DNA from: S015-6 sp964384945
GTDB taxonomy: Bacteria; Desulfobacterota; DSWW01
DNA length: 64,000 nucleotides
Direction: 5' to 3'
NCBI GenBank assembly: GCA_964384945.1
Contig: CAYLMK010000018.1
Location: 42,231-106,230, forward strand
This document shows positions 34,465 to 42,804 of the stretch, in pieces (position 1 is the stretch's first letter; each line of letters opens with the position of its first letter). A program made the translations under genes and the position numbers. A model generated the notes under the pieces. It did no database searches, was not told where the DNA came from, and saw nothing but the letters and a program-made list of their open reading frames with translations.

Positions 34465-34939
34465 CGTAAATCCTCCTGCATGATAGAGTTTATCTCCCTG
34501 ACTCCCTGGCCTTTGACAAGAACGCGCTCCGGGATGATCAGCCTGCAGCGGTATCACCCCCTTTCCCTGCACGGAACTCCCCTGAGGCCTCGCAAGATGC
34601 AAATCCAGGATGCCGGATCCGATGCCTTTTCCCCTCGAAGCACGAAGACGAGCGCATGCGTTCCGTCAAAACAATGTTCGCCAACCCGCCTCCTTCCGGA
34701 GGGCCGACCCCTGTCCTTCTTCCAAACCCGCGGTGAATATAGGATTATAAAAAGAATTATGTCAAGGAAAATTCTACGATTTTGCAGGTCCAAAACAGAA
34801 CTTTCTTTTATCCTGCCTCTTCGAACACGGGCTCGGTGTTCACCGCTTTTTTCTTGTCATGCCGCGGCATGGAGTGTTAGTCTGGAATATCTTCCGTTGT
34901 TGAAGACTCAGCGTCCCGAAAGCGGGAAGGGGATTCGTT
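34465..34939. other. Divergent intergenic region
   Basis: 475 bp between the divergent Cys-rich protein and OYE-family genes. The right half (about 34735-34830) is clearly AT-richer than the surroundings, with ATATAGGATTATAAAAAG, and probably contains the promoter for the OYE-family operon, but no convincing -35/-10 pair was found. No gene seen. Confidence 0.4.
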
Positions 34940-36076
34940 ATGTCTGAAGGAAATATTATTTACCCCAGGCTTTTTTCTTCGATCCGGGTCGGCGGCAGGC
35001 AACTCGCCAACCGGCTCATCATGGCCCCTTTCTACACCGGGTATGCCACCCCGGAGGGGAGGGTCAGCCCCTACCTGATCGAGCACTACCGAAGGATGGG
35101 GTCGAGCGGCCTGGCCATGGTCGTGGTGGAGAGCGTGGCCGTCACCGCCGGCGACATGGGCTCCCTGCGAACGATCCGGGCCCACGACGATGCCCACATC
35201 GAGGACCTGGCGCAGCTTGCCCGGGCGGTCCGCGAAGGGGGCGCCGTTGCCTGCTGCCAGATCAACCACCCCGGCAGGTTCGCCCTGCTGAGCGGGCCGG
35301 TCGGCCCTTCGCCGGTCGAGGTCTCGGGCATGGTACCCAGGGAACTGTCCGTGGAAGAGATCGCGGAGCTCGTCCGGGCTTATGCGGCCGCGGCCCGGAG
35401 GGTCAGGGATGCCGGATTCGACATGGTCGAGATCCACGGGGGCACGGGCTACCTCCTCGCCTCCTTTGTCTCGCCGCGGACCAATCGGCGCGCGGACGCG
35501 TACGGAGGGACTCTCGATGCCAGGATGCGGTTTCCCCTGGAGGTGCTCGGGGCCGTGCGGGAGGCGGTCGGGCCGGAATTCCCCGTGGGCTACCGCTTCC
35601 TTGCGGACGAATGGCTTCCGGGCGGTTTCGGCCCGCCCGAGGACCTGCCCTTTGCCAAGGCACTGGAGCAGGCCGGCGTCGCGTACCTCTCGGTCATGGG
35701 CGGCACCTACGAATCCTTCTTCCTGCCCGAGGTGATCGAACGCTCCGCGCAGGACGGCTACATGGCGGACCTGGCCGCGAGGATCCGACCGGCCGTGTCC
35801 GTGCCGGTCGTCGCGGCCGGGCGGATCGCGAGGCCGGCGCTTGCCGAGAAGATCCTCGAAGAGGGCCGGGCGGACCTGATCGGGCTCGCCCGGATGATCC
35901 TCGTTGACCCGGACTGGGTGAGCAAGGCCCGGGAGGGGCGGGAGTCCGAAATCCTCGAATGCCGGACCGGCTGCGATGTCTGCGTTTCCCAGGTCATGGC
36001 GGGCCGAGGCGTGGTCTGTGCCGCATGGCCTCCGGAGAAGCGGTCCGAGGCGAAACAGAGGCTCGGCGCGGAATGA
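34940..36076 (+). CDS. NADH:flavin oxidoreductase, Old Yellow Enzyme family
   Basis: 378 residues forming the FMN-binding TIM barrel: LFSSIRVGGRQLANRLIMAP at the start, QINHPGRFAL, FDMVEIHGGTGYLLASFVSP and NRRADAYGG (about 158-200), and VAAGRIARPALAEKIL near the phosphate site. The C-terminus carries CRTGCDVCVSQVMAGRGVVC, the 4Fe-4S Cys set of the dienoyl-CoA reductase/trimethylamine dehydrogenase branch, but the chain stops there and lacks the further FAD/NADH domains of that branch. It would reduce an enone or enoyl substrate with electrons from a partner. Its stop overlaps the exonuclease start (ATGA). Confidence 0.88.
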   Translation: MSEGNIIYPRLFSSIRVGGRQLANRLIMAPFYTGYATPEGRVSPYLIEHYRRMGSSGLAMVVVESVAVTAGDMGSLRTIRAHDDAHIEDLAQLARAVREGGAVACCQINHPGRFALLSGPVGPSPVEVSGMVPRELSVEEIAELVRAYAAAARRVRDAGFDMVEIHGGTGYLLASFVSPRTNRRADAYGGTLDARMRFPLEVLGAVREAVGPEFPVGYRFLADEWLPGGFGPPEDLPFAKALEQAGVAYLSVMGGTYESFFLPEVIERSAQDGYMADLAARIRPAVSVPVVAAGRIARPALAEKILEEGRADLIGLARMILVDPDWVSKAREGRESEILECRTGCDVCVSQVMAGRGVVCAAWPPEKRSEAKQRLGAE

Positions 36077-36861
36077 GCAAGACTTTCAAGGTCGCCACGT
36101 TCAACGTCAACTCGATCCGGTCCCGCATGCCGATCGTCCTCGACTGGCTGCGGGACCGGGGGCCCGACGTTCTCTGCCTCCAGGAAACCAAGGTGGAGGA
36201 CAAGGACTTTCCCGCCGGCGAGTTCGAAGCGGCCGGTTTTCGCGTGGCCTTCCGCGGCCAGAAGCGCTGGAACGGCGTGGCGATCGTAAGCAAGCACCCC
36301 TTGGAGCAGGTCGCCTTCGGCTTCGAGGGCGGCCCTCCGGAAGAGGAGCCGAGGATGATCCGGGCGGTCGCCTCCGGGGTCGTGATCGTGAACACCTACA
36401 TCCCGCAGGGGCGCGACGTTCAGGACGAGCAGTTCGCATACAAAATCGAGTGGTTCGAACGGCTGCGGAAGATGTTCGAGACCGCCTACCGGCCCGACGA
36501 CCCCATCCTCTGGTGCGGCGACCTGAACCACGCGCCCGAGCCCATCGACGTCTACGATCCCAAGGAGCTCCTCGGGCACGTTTGCTTTCACCCGGAGGTG
36601 GACCGCGCCTTCCGGAAGCTCCTCGCCTGGGGATTCGTGGACGTGTTCCGCAGGCACTGCCCCGAGCCCAAGCAGTTCTCCTTTTACGACTATCGCCTTC
36701 CGAACGGCGTCAAACGCGGCCTGGGCTGGCGGATCGACCACATCCTGGCCACCCGACCGCTTGCCGAGCGATCGGCGGCGAGCTTTATCGACCTCGCCCC
36801 CCGCCTCAGGCCCAAGCCCTCGGACCACACCCCGGTGGTGGCCGAATTCACGCTCGATTGA
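36073..36861 (+). CDS. xth: Exodeoxyribonuclease III (AP endonuclease)
   Basis: 262 residues of the exonuclease III/APE1 family: KVATFNVNSIRSRM at the start, LQETKVED with the metal-binding Glu (about 35), GVAIVSKHPL, LWCGDLNHAP (Asp-Asn pair), GLGWRIDHILAT and PSDHTPVVAEF with the catalytic Asp-His. It repairs abasic sites in DNA. ATG 36073 overlaps the previous stop by 4 nt, so it is coupled to the OYE-family gene; the link looks positional rather than functional. Confidence 0.93.
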   Translation: MSKTFKVATFNVNSIRSRMPIVLDWLRDRGPDVLCLQETKVEDKDFPAGEFEAAGFRVAFRGQKRWNGVAIVSKHPLEQVAFGFEGGPPEEEPRMIRAVASGVVIVNTYIPQGRDVQDEQFAYKIEWFERLRKMFETAYRPDDPILWCGDLNHAPEPIDVYDPKELLGHVCFHPEVDRAFRKLLAWGFVDVFRRHCPEPKQFSFYDYRLPNGVKRGLGWRIDHILATRPLAERSAASFIDLAPRLRPKPSDHTPVVAEFTLD

Positions 36862-36882
36862 CCCTTGCCCGAGGAGAATCGC

Positions 36883-37728
36883 GTGAGCTTCGCCTTTTGC
36901 CTGGAAGACTACAGCCGGTACCTGGACAGGGCGGGCGATGCCGCCTGCCTGGACGTGACCCGGCGAACCGATCCCGCGCGAATCGAAAAGGTCTGGGACA
37001 ATCTTCGAGCCGTGGTCCGCTCCTACGGCGCTCCCTGGGTCCTCCAGCTCTGGACCAAAGACGCCGCAGGGGCGATCGCGCGAGGCAGGCCGTTTCTTGC
37101 CGGCCTGCGGAAGGGCGGCACCACGCTCGCATGCCAACTGACGGCCACGGGCCTGGGAGGCACGATCTGGGAACCTCTCGCGCCCTCCCGGCCGTTTCAC
37201 GGAGCCGAGGACCTCATCGCGCTGGCGGGCGGGCCGGATCACGTCACGTGGCGCTACGATCCGGTCATCCCCACGGTACACAGCCTCGACACATTCCGCA
37301 GGCTGGCCGAGCGTGCGGCCGAACTCGGGGTGTCACGCTGCGTGATCAACTTTCTCGTTCCGCCGGGAAGGTACAAGCGGGTCGATGCCCGCCTCTCGGC
37401 GGCCCTGCCGGGATGGAACGACGGAATGCCGGGATACGATGAGAACTGGCGGGCGGAAACCGCAGCGGCGCTCCTGGAGGCGGCCCGCGCGTTCGGCCTG
37501 TCCGTGGCCGTCTGCGCCGAATCATCCGGCCTCCCAGGCGCGGTCGAGGGCTTGCGTCCGGCCGCCTGCGGGGACCATGCCTGGTTTGCCGCCCTTTCCG
37601 GGCGGGACCCGGGCCGGGCGGCAACCTCGGGAAGCCGCAAAGGCTGCGGCTGCGCCGCATATTTCGATGTGGGCATGTACGGCCAGTGGCGGCGCTGCCA
37701 TCAGTGTCTGTATTGCTACGCCGGATAA
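36883..37728 (+). CDS. DUF1848 family protein (predicted Fe-S protein)
   Basis: 281 residues. The barrel-like core has WVLQLWTKDAAG and WRYDPVIPT, and the C-terminus reads KGCGCAAYFDVGMYGQWRRC then HQCLYCYAG, the Cys set that marks DUF1848 proteins, which are likely relatives of radical-SAM or photolyase-like repair enzymes with an Fe-S cluster. GTG 36883 is chosen because GAGGAG sits 7 nt upstream; TTG 36865 is the alternative. It follows the exonuclease by 21 nt, consistent with a DNA-repair role, but the biochemical function is not known. Confidence 0.85.
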   Translation: MSFAFCLEDYSRYLDRAGDAACLDVTRRTDPARIEKVWDNLRAVVRSYGAPWVLQLWTKDAAGAIARGRPFLAGLRKGGTTLACQLTATGLGGTIWEPLAPSRPFHGAEDLIALAGGPDHVTWRYDPVIPTVHSLDTFRRLAERAAELGVSRCVINFLVPPGRYKRVDARLSAALPGWNDGMPGYDENWRAETAAALLEAARAFGLSVAVCAESSGLPGAVEGLRPAACGDHAWFAALSGRDPGRAATSGSRKGCGCAAYFDVGMYGQWRRCHQCLYCYAG

Positions 37729-37755
37729 GGCCCAACCGAAGGGCGGATCGGGAGG

Positions 37756-38910
37756 CTACGCTTCCGGCTCGGGCCGAATGCCGTCGGGCGTGATCCCCCG
37801 TACATAGTACGTCTCGTCCCCCAGGAAGCTCAGAAAGATGACGATGAAGGCGATCGATGCCTGCACCATCAGAGGCTTGTCCTGGTAGAGCGCCTGGAGC
37901 CGCGCGTCCCGAACCGTCGAATCGTGGTGGTCGAAACACCCGATGAACAACCCGTCCAGCTTCTGCTCCTGGCGGGGCCTTGTCACCACGTCGAAGCCGC
38001 CCTGGAGGCAGTATGCCATCGCTCCCTCCAGGATCCGCTTCTGCTCGCCGACTTCCGTGATGTGGTAGCCGAAGATGTGCATGACGGTTCGCTGAGCCTC
38101 CTTCATGCTCGCCACGGCGACGGCGTCGAACAGCCGGGAGGCGGCCGCGTCGCGGATCGGGCCCGCCTTCTGCCGTACGAGAGAGAGGAGGACCGTGTTC
38201 TTGAAAAGCTCGTACAGGCGCTGGGCGCCGTGGATCGGGCTCTTCGGCGGATGGGCGAAGACCGGTTTGTATCCGGTGTAAGAGCCCACGAAAAGCAACT
38301 GAAAGATGTGGGAGAAGAAATCGACCCCTTCCAGGGGGTCGTGAATGTCGACCCGCATGTCCAGCGTGTTGTCGAGACGATCGGCGAGCTTGACCCGAAC
38401 GAGGTCCGGCATCTGCTTGCCCTGGCCCAGCATCCTTCCGATGTACTGGCAATAGGTCTGCCCCTTTTCATGCCGCTTGAGCAGATCGAGCCGTTCCATG
38501 AGGAACCACTCGTCGGTCGGGTCCACCCGCTTGAGCAGGGCCTGGAATTCCATCTCCAGTTGGCGCCATTCCTCCGGAGAGAAGTGATCGGCGCAGATGT
38601 CCTCGAGCTTGTCGTGAAGAAGCTCGGCCAGGAGATCGAGCAGGTTGGCCTGATCCTCCGCCCTTGCGAGCAGGGCGGTGGCCCGTATCGGGTGCAGGAT
38701 GGACAGAGGACCCAGGCGCCGCCTTCTCCGGCCGTAGGCCCGGTCCAGGTAGTTGAGCACGCCCAGGAGGGTTTCCGTATCGCGCGGCGGAAGCGTCTTC
38801 TCCTCCAGGAGGAGGGCCAGGATATTCCCGGAGGCCAGATGGAAGGCGCTCAACTGGTAGTTCAGCACCGCCGAGAGCCTCAGGAACGCATCCAGATCGC
38901 AGACCAACAT
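37756..38910 (-). CDS. HD-domain-like protein with C-terminal membrane segment
   Basis: 384 residues. ILHPIRATALLARAEDQANL followed by LLHDKLEDI (about 70-104) resembles the HD motif of RelA/SpoT-type hydrolases (HP...HD..ED), and RVKLADRLDNTLDMR (about 172-186) matches the downstream helix KLADRLDN of the same fold. No synthetase domain is seen. Near the C-terminus MVQASIAFIVIFLSFLGDE is a hydrophobic helix, so it may be membrane tethered. It could hydrolyse (p)ppGpp-like or other nucleotides, or be a degenerate relative. It is convergent with the DUF1848 gene, 27 nt apart. Confidence 0.7.
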   Translation of the reverse strand: MLVCDLDAFLRLSAVLNYQLSAFHLASGNILALLLEEKTLPPRDTETLLGVLNYLDRAYGRRRRRLGPLSILHPIRATALLARAEDQANLLDLLAELLHDKLEDICADHFSPEEWRQLEMEFQALLKRVDPTDEWFLMERLDLLKRHEKGQTYCQYIGRMLGQGKQMPDLVRVKLADRLDNTLDMRVDIHDPLEGVDFFSHIFQLLFVGSYTGYKPVFAHPPKSPIHGAQRLYELFKNTVLLSLVRQKAGPIRDAAASRLFDAVAVASMKEAQRTVMHIFGYHITEVGEQKRILEGAMAYCLQGGFDVVTRPRQEQKLDGLFIGCFDHHDSTVRDARLQALYQDKPLMVQASIAFIVIFLSFLGDETYYVRGITPDGIRPEPEA

Positions 38911-39043
38911 CGAAGGCCTCTTTCCGTCTCCTTTTTGGCCCCCATCTTATCCCAAAGGCGTATTCTGTTGCGAGGCTCTTTTTCGGGCCCGCCGCAGGCG
39001 CTCGTCTTTCGTAAGCTTGGGGCAGCGTCGGGGCCAGCCGGTC

Positions 39044-39076
39044 CGGCGAAGCGCGGGGGGATCCCGCGCTTCGCCG
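39044..39076 (-). terminator. Strong hairpin downstream of the thioesterase/acyl-CoA dehydrogenase genes
   Basis: A 14-bp perfect stem: CGGCGAAGCGCGGG (39044-39057) and CCCGCGCTTCGCCG (39063-39076) with a 5-nt loop, 15 nt past the thioesterase stop. It has no U-tract. Likely 3' end of the minus-strand operon. Confidence 0.6.
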
Positions 39077-39090
39077 AACCCTTTCGAACT

Positions 39091-39528
39091 TCACTTGTGG
39101 TAGGTCAGACCCTGGCAGGTGGCCACGAGCAGGTTGTCCCCCTGGCTCCGGATCTCAACGTTCCAGAGCCCGATGGTGCGCTTCTTCTCCACCGGCCTTG
39201 CAACGGCCTCCAGCCGGCTCCCGCCGGCCGCACCGTTCAGGAAGTTGATCTTGGACTCGAGCACCATGGCCGAGCCGCCGCCCGAGTTGGATGCGACCGC
39301 GATGGCCTGGTCGGCCAGCGCATACACGATGATCCCGTGGGCCCGGTCGAGTGCGTTGAGATACTCCGGCTTGACCTCGAGCGCGAGGCGCGCGAAGTTC
39401 TCCTTGACCTCAAGCACCTCGATGCCCAGGTGACGGGCCATGGGGTCGCCGCCCACCACCTCCCTGGCGTAGCGGATCGGATCGGCAGGTTCTTGCTTCA
39501 TGAGGAGAACGCTGACCCCGCTTTTCAC
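39091..39528 (-). CDS. PaaI-type hotdog thioesterase
   Basis: 145 residues of the hotdog fold: PMARHLGIEVLEVKENFARL, then YLNALDRAHGIIVYALADQA with the helix that carries the catalytic acid, then VLESKINFLNGAAGGSRLEA. It resembles PaaI, which hydrolyses aryl- or acyl-CoA esters that stall a pathway. GTG 39528 overlaps the acyl-CoA dehydrogenase stop (GTGA), implying coupling; ATG 39501 would be a shorter alternative, without a ribosome site. It is the last gene of the unit. Confidence 0.85.
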   Translation of the reverse strand: MKSGVSVLLMKQEPADPIRYAREVVGGDPMARHLGIEVLEVKENFARLALEVKPEYLNALDRAHGIIVYALADQAIAVASNSGGGSAMVLESKINFLNGAAGGSRLEAVARPVEKKRTIGLWNVEIRSQGDNLLVATCQGLTYHK

Positions 39529-40673
39529 ATCCCCAGGTTCCGGCCGATGATCTCCTTCATGATCTCGGTGGAGCCGGCGTAGATTGTGGTCACCCGGCTG
39601 TCACGGTAGAGCCTGGAGATCGGGTATTCCTCCATGTAGCCGTAACCGCCGAAGAACTGGAGGCACTGGTCCACGATCTTCTTGCATTCTTCGGTGAAGA
39701 AATACTTGGCCATGCTCGTCTCGGTCACCACGTCGGTGCCCTTGAGGTGCTCCCGGAGGAGGCGGTCGCAGAAGGCCTGGCACAGTTCGGCCATGGTGTA
39801 CATCTCGACCAGCTTGAAGCGGGTGTTCTGGAACTTGATGATCGGCTTGCCGAAGGCCGTTCGTTCCTGGCAGTACTGTTTTGTCCATTCCAGGGCGGTC
39901 CACATGCTCGCCACGGCCCCCACGGCGCAGACCAGGCGCTCCTGCTGCAGCTTCTGCATGAGCTGGATGAAGCCCTGCCCCTCGGAGGGCCCGAGCAGAT
40001 TCTCCTTGGGCACCCGGCAATCCTCGAAGAAAAGCTCGGCCGTGTCCTGGGAATCCATGCCCATCTTCTTGAGCTTCCGCACCTTGTTGTATCCCGGCGT
40101 GCCGGCCTCCACCACGATCAGGCTCATTCCCGCATAACGCGGCTGGGCCTTCGGATCCGTCATGGCGGCCACGATGCACAGGTCGTTGAGCATGCCGTTG
40201 CTGATAAAGGTCTTCTGGCCGTTGACGACGTAGGAATCCCCGTCCTTGAGGGCCGTGGTCTTGATGGCCTGGAGGTCGGATCCCGCATTGGGCTCGGTCA
40301 TGGCCACGGCGGTGATCAAGTCCCCGCTGGCGCATCCGGGCAGCCATTTCTTCTTCTGCTCTTCGTTCCCGTAGCTCGCGATGTAGGGCACGACGATCTC
40401 GCCGTGCAGATTCAGGGCAAAGCCGCTCTCGGCGATCCTGGCCATCTCCTCGATCTCGACCGCGCTGTACAGGAAGTCCGCTCCGGCCCCGCCGTATTCC
40501 TCGGGAAGCCAGGGCGCGATGAATCCCTGTTCCCCGGTCCTCTTCCAGACCTCGCGCGGGACGATGCCCGCCTCGCGCCACGCCTCCTGCTGGGGGACCA
40601 CCTCTTTTTCCAGAAACTTCCGGAAGGCGTCCCGGAAGATCTCGTGTTCCTCTGTGTAGATTTCTCGCTTCAT
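39525..40673 (-). CDS. Acyl-CoA dehydrogenase, paralogue of the 15598 gene
   Basis: 382 residues, the same length as the enzyme at 15598-16746 and similar throughout (for example MTEPNAGSDLQAIKTTA, QDTAELFFEDCRVPKENLLG, CLQFFGGYGYMEEYPISRLY and the end AGSTEIMKEIIGRNLGM). The FAD and acyl-CoA segments are intact. It would oxidise an acyl-CoA and pass electrons to ETF. GAGAGGAG lies upstream of the ATG. The gap to the next upstream gene is about 100 nt, so it may have its own promoter or belong to the thiolase unit. Confidence 0.93.
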   Translation of the reverse strand: MKREIYTEEHEIFRDAFRKFLEKEVVPQQEAWREAGIVPREVWKRTGEQGFIAPWLPEEYGGAGADFLYSAVEIEEMARIAESGFALNLHGEIVVPYIASYGNEEQKKKWLPGCASGDLITAVAMTEPNAGSDLQAIKTTALKDGDSYVVNGQKTFISNGMLNDLCIVAAMTDPKAQPRYAGMSLIVVEAGTPGYNKVRKLKKMGMDSQDTAELFFEDCRVPKENLLGPSEGQGFIQLMQKLQQERLVCAVGAVASMWTALEWTKQYCQERTAFGKPIIKFQNTRFKLVEMYTMAELCQAFCDRLLREHLKGTDVVTETSMAKYFFTEECKKIVDQCLQFFGGYGYMEEYPISRLYRDSRVTTIYAGSTEIMKEIIGRNLGM

Positions 40674-40773
40674 GGCGTATCGATCTCCTCTCGCTTTCGA
40701 CTCCTTGCACGGCTACGAACGCATTGCGTGACATTCGATGCGTCTGGACTCCCCCTCACCCTTTCCCTCTCCC

Positions 40774-41103
40774 TCAGGGGGCCTTCCGGAGGGGCGCCCG
40801 GTAGCGCCTTCCCTCCGTATCGGTAAAGAGGATCGCATCGTACTTGGCGAAAACCTCCTCGGTCAGCGTGCAGTAGCAGGCAGTCACCTCCCCGGGGGCG
40901 ACCGTGTAGGTGCCGGCCGGGTAGAGGGTTTCAATCCGCAATCGCGCACCCTCACCCACCAGCTCACATGCGCTGGGGACCCGGATCGGCTCCGTGCCGA
41001 CGTTCCTGAGATGGATCTCGAAGTTCTGGTCGTGAAGGTTGCAGCACTTGAAGGAAAGCACCTCCTCGATCGATGAGTTCATGATGACCTCGATCTTCAG
41101 CAT
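40774..41103 (-). CDS. Small hypothetical protein, beta-rich
   Basis: 109 residues, not recognised. It alternates short strands (NFEIHLRNVGTEPIRVPSAC, YTVAPGEVTACYCTL, YDAILFTDTEGRRYRAPL), suggesting an immunoglobulin-like or other beta-sandwich fold. Four Cys (CC, C, CYC) are present. There is no signal peptide, so it is cytoplasmic. Its ATG overlaps the stop of the upstream small gene by one base (TGATG), so the two are co-translated and probably act together. Confidence 0.65.
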   Translation of the reverse strand: MLKIEVIMNSSIEEVLSFKCCNLHDQNFEIHLRNVGTEPIRVPSACELVGEGARLRIETLYPAGTYTVAPGEVTACYCTLTEEVFAKYDAILFTDTEGRRYRAPLRKAP

Positions 41104-41447
41104 CACCAGAAGTTCACCTGCTGAACCTTCTCGGCCTTCTGAATGAACTCGCGAAGGGCCTGTTTCTCCTCTTCATCCTGCACGGGCTCGATCTCCGTGA
41201 CCGGCTCGCCCCGTTCGTTTCGGCCGGACTTCCATGCGAGCACATAGCCGGGGACCAGGGCGAACCCGCAGCCTCCGGTGCCGCAGCAACTGTTGTCCAC
41301 GGCCCACCAGCCCTTGGCCAGCAGAACCTCTCGGCCCCGAAAGGAAATGCTCTTCTCCTCCTCGATCGCGTAAGAGCCGGATATGGAACGGACCTCCCGG
41401 CCGAGAGGGCGGTGGGTGTAATGGTTCAACACGCTCTGTGCTCTCAT
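41103..41447 (-). CDS. Small hypothetical protein with a CCGTGGCG motif
   Basis: 114 residues, not recognised. The centre has GWWAVDNSCCGTGGCGFALV, a Cys/Gly-rich turn that could bind metal or form disulfides, followed by PGYVLAWK; the C-terminus is a charged helix ending KAEKVQQVNFW. No signal peptide. The start is uncertain: ATG 41447 sits immediately after AGGAG (spacing very short), and a TTG at 41465 is the alternative. It lies between the thiolase and the other small gene, so it may serve the same acyl-CoA chemistry. Confidence 0.62.
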   Translation of the reverse strand: MRAQSVLNHYTHRPLGREVRSISGSYAIEEEKSISFRGREVLLAKGWWAVDNSCCGTGGCGFALVPGYVLAWKSGRNERGEPVTEIEPVQDEEEKQALREFIQKAEKVQQVNFW

Positions 41448-41507
41448 TCTCCTCGCGATGTCCAACCTCGTCCCGCGCCTGCCTTCGGGCGACTTACGCG
41501 GGGAGGA

Positions 41508-41539
41508 GAGGCGGGGACCGATCCCCGGTCCCCGGCCTC
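41508..41539. repeat. GC-rich hairpin between thiolase and small genes
   Basis: GGGGACCG (41513-41520), loop ATCCC, CGGTCCCC (41526-41533), extended by GAGGC/GCCTC with one bulged base. It begins about 14 nt after the thiolase stop on the minus strand. It could be a terminator or a processing site, or another GGGGAC-type REP-like palindrome. Confidence 0.45.
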
Positions 41540-41552
41540 TGACCCCGGAAGC

Positions 41553-42761
41553 CTATGCCCCGTAACGCCCGATGATGGCGACGCTGCAGACGTTCATGAA
41601 CGGGAATCCGCCCAGGTTGTGCGTGAGCCCCAGGCGCGGATCCTTGAGCTGCCGTTCGCCGGCCCGGCCGAGCAGCTGCAGGTACATCTCGTAAAGCATC
41701 CGGAGACCGGAAGCGCCGATCGGATGGCCGAAGCACTTCAGGCCGCCGTCGATCTGGCACGGCACCCCCCCGTCCGCGTCGTAGAACCCGTCCATGACGT
41801 CCTTGATAGCCCCGCCCCGCGGCGATATGTGAAGGTCCTCCATGGTGACCAGCTCGGTGATCGAGAAGCAATCGTGGACCTCCATCATGCTGATCTCTTT
41901 CCGTGGGTCCTTGACCCCGGCCTCTTCGTAGGCCTTCTTGCTCGCCACGCTCGTGGTGACGAAGTGATCGACCTCCCACTCGTTGTACCCCATCTCGTAG
42001 CCGTTCGAGAGCGAGAGCTGCAGTGCCTTGACCGAAACGAGATCCTTCTTGCCCAGGCTCCTGGCGATCTCCGGGGTGGTCACGATGGCGCAGGCCGACC
42101 CGTCGCTCACCCCGCAGCAGTCGAACAGGCCCAGGGGATGGGCGATGATCGGAGCGGCCAGGATCTGCTCCTCGGTAACCGCCTTCCGAAGGTGGGCCTT
42201 CGGGTTCTTGACACCGTTGGCATGGCTCTTTGCCGACACGTGGGCCATGGCCCGCTTCACGTCCGAGTCGGGGATCTTGTACTTGGCGGCGTATCCGCTG
42301 GCGAGCTGGGCGAAGCTGCCCGGCGCCGTCATGTTGATCCCGGTCATGAAGCCGCGGGGCCCGGCGTTTGCGCCGAATTCCGGCAACCCACCGTACCCGG
42401 TGTCCTTGAGCTTCTCCACGCCGGCGGCCAGACAGATGTCGTAGGCGCCCGACGCCACGGCGTAGACGGCTCCCCGGAAGGACTCGGTTCCGCTCGCGCA
42501 GAAGTTCTCCACCCGCGTCACCGGGATGTTGGGCAGGCGCAGACTGATGCTCAGCGGCAGGGCGCTCTGCCCCACGCTGATCTCCGGAAAACAGGTGCCC
42601 AGCCACGCAGCCTGAATCTCCTTCTTTTCGATCCCCGCATCCTGGATGCACTCCAGAAATGCCTCCACCAGCAGATCCTCGGCACCCATGTCCCAGCGCT
42701 CCCCGAACCTGCTGCACCCCATGCCCAGTATGACGACCTTATCGCGAATTCCTGTTGCCAT
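41553..42761 (-). CDS. Thiolase-family protein (SCP-x/BbsB-like)
   Basis: 402 residues of the thiolase fold in the branch that works with DUF35 partners. The nucleophile is in VENFCASGTESFRGA (Cys88); then HDCFSITELV (about 293) and CFGHPIGASGLRM with the catalytic His. It differs clearly from the conventional thiolase at 14248. ATG 42761 follows GGAGG. The neighbouring 42805 gene encodes an HMG-CoA-synthase-like/DUF35 fusion; in archaeal thiolase/HMG-CoA-synthase complexes and in the BbsAB benzoylsuccinyl-CoA thiolase, DUF35 partners bridge or serve the active site. It likely cleaves or forms a beta-ketoacyl-CoA; substrate unknown. Confidence 0.88.
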   Translation of the reverse strand: MATGIRDKVVILGMGCSRFGERWDMGAEDLLVEAFLECIQDAGIEKKEIQAAWLGTCFPEISVGQSALPLSISLRLPNIPVTRVENFCASGTESFRGAVYAVASGAYDICLAAGVEKLKDTGYGGLPEFGANAGPRGFMTGINMTAPGSFAQLASGYAAKYKIPDSDVKRAMAHVSAKSHANGVKNPKAHLRKAVTEEQILAAPIIAHPLGLFDCCGVSDGSACAIVTTPEIARSLGKKDLVSVKALQLSLSNGYEMGYNEWEVDHFVTTSVASKKAYEEAGVKDPRKEISMMEVHDCFSITELVTMEDLHISPRGGAIKDVMDGFYDADGGVPCQIDGGLKCFGHPIGASGLRMLYEMYLQLLGRAGERQLKDPRLGLTHNLGGFPFMNVCSVAIIGRYGA

Positions 42762-42804
42762 GTTCTCTTGCCTCCTGTAAGGTAAGCCTGTTTGGTTCGG
42801 CTTT

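Noticed and set aside
32176..34947. 923-codon plus-strand open frame
   Set aside because: Antisense to the C25 peptidase and the Cys-rich protein; repetitive composition, no domain.
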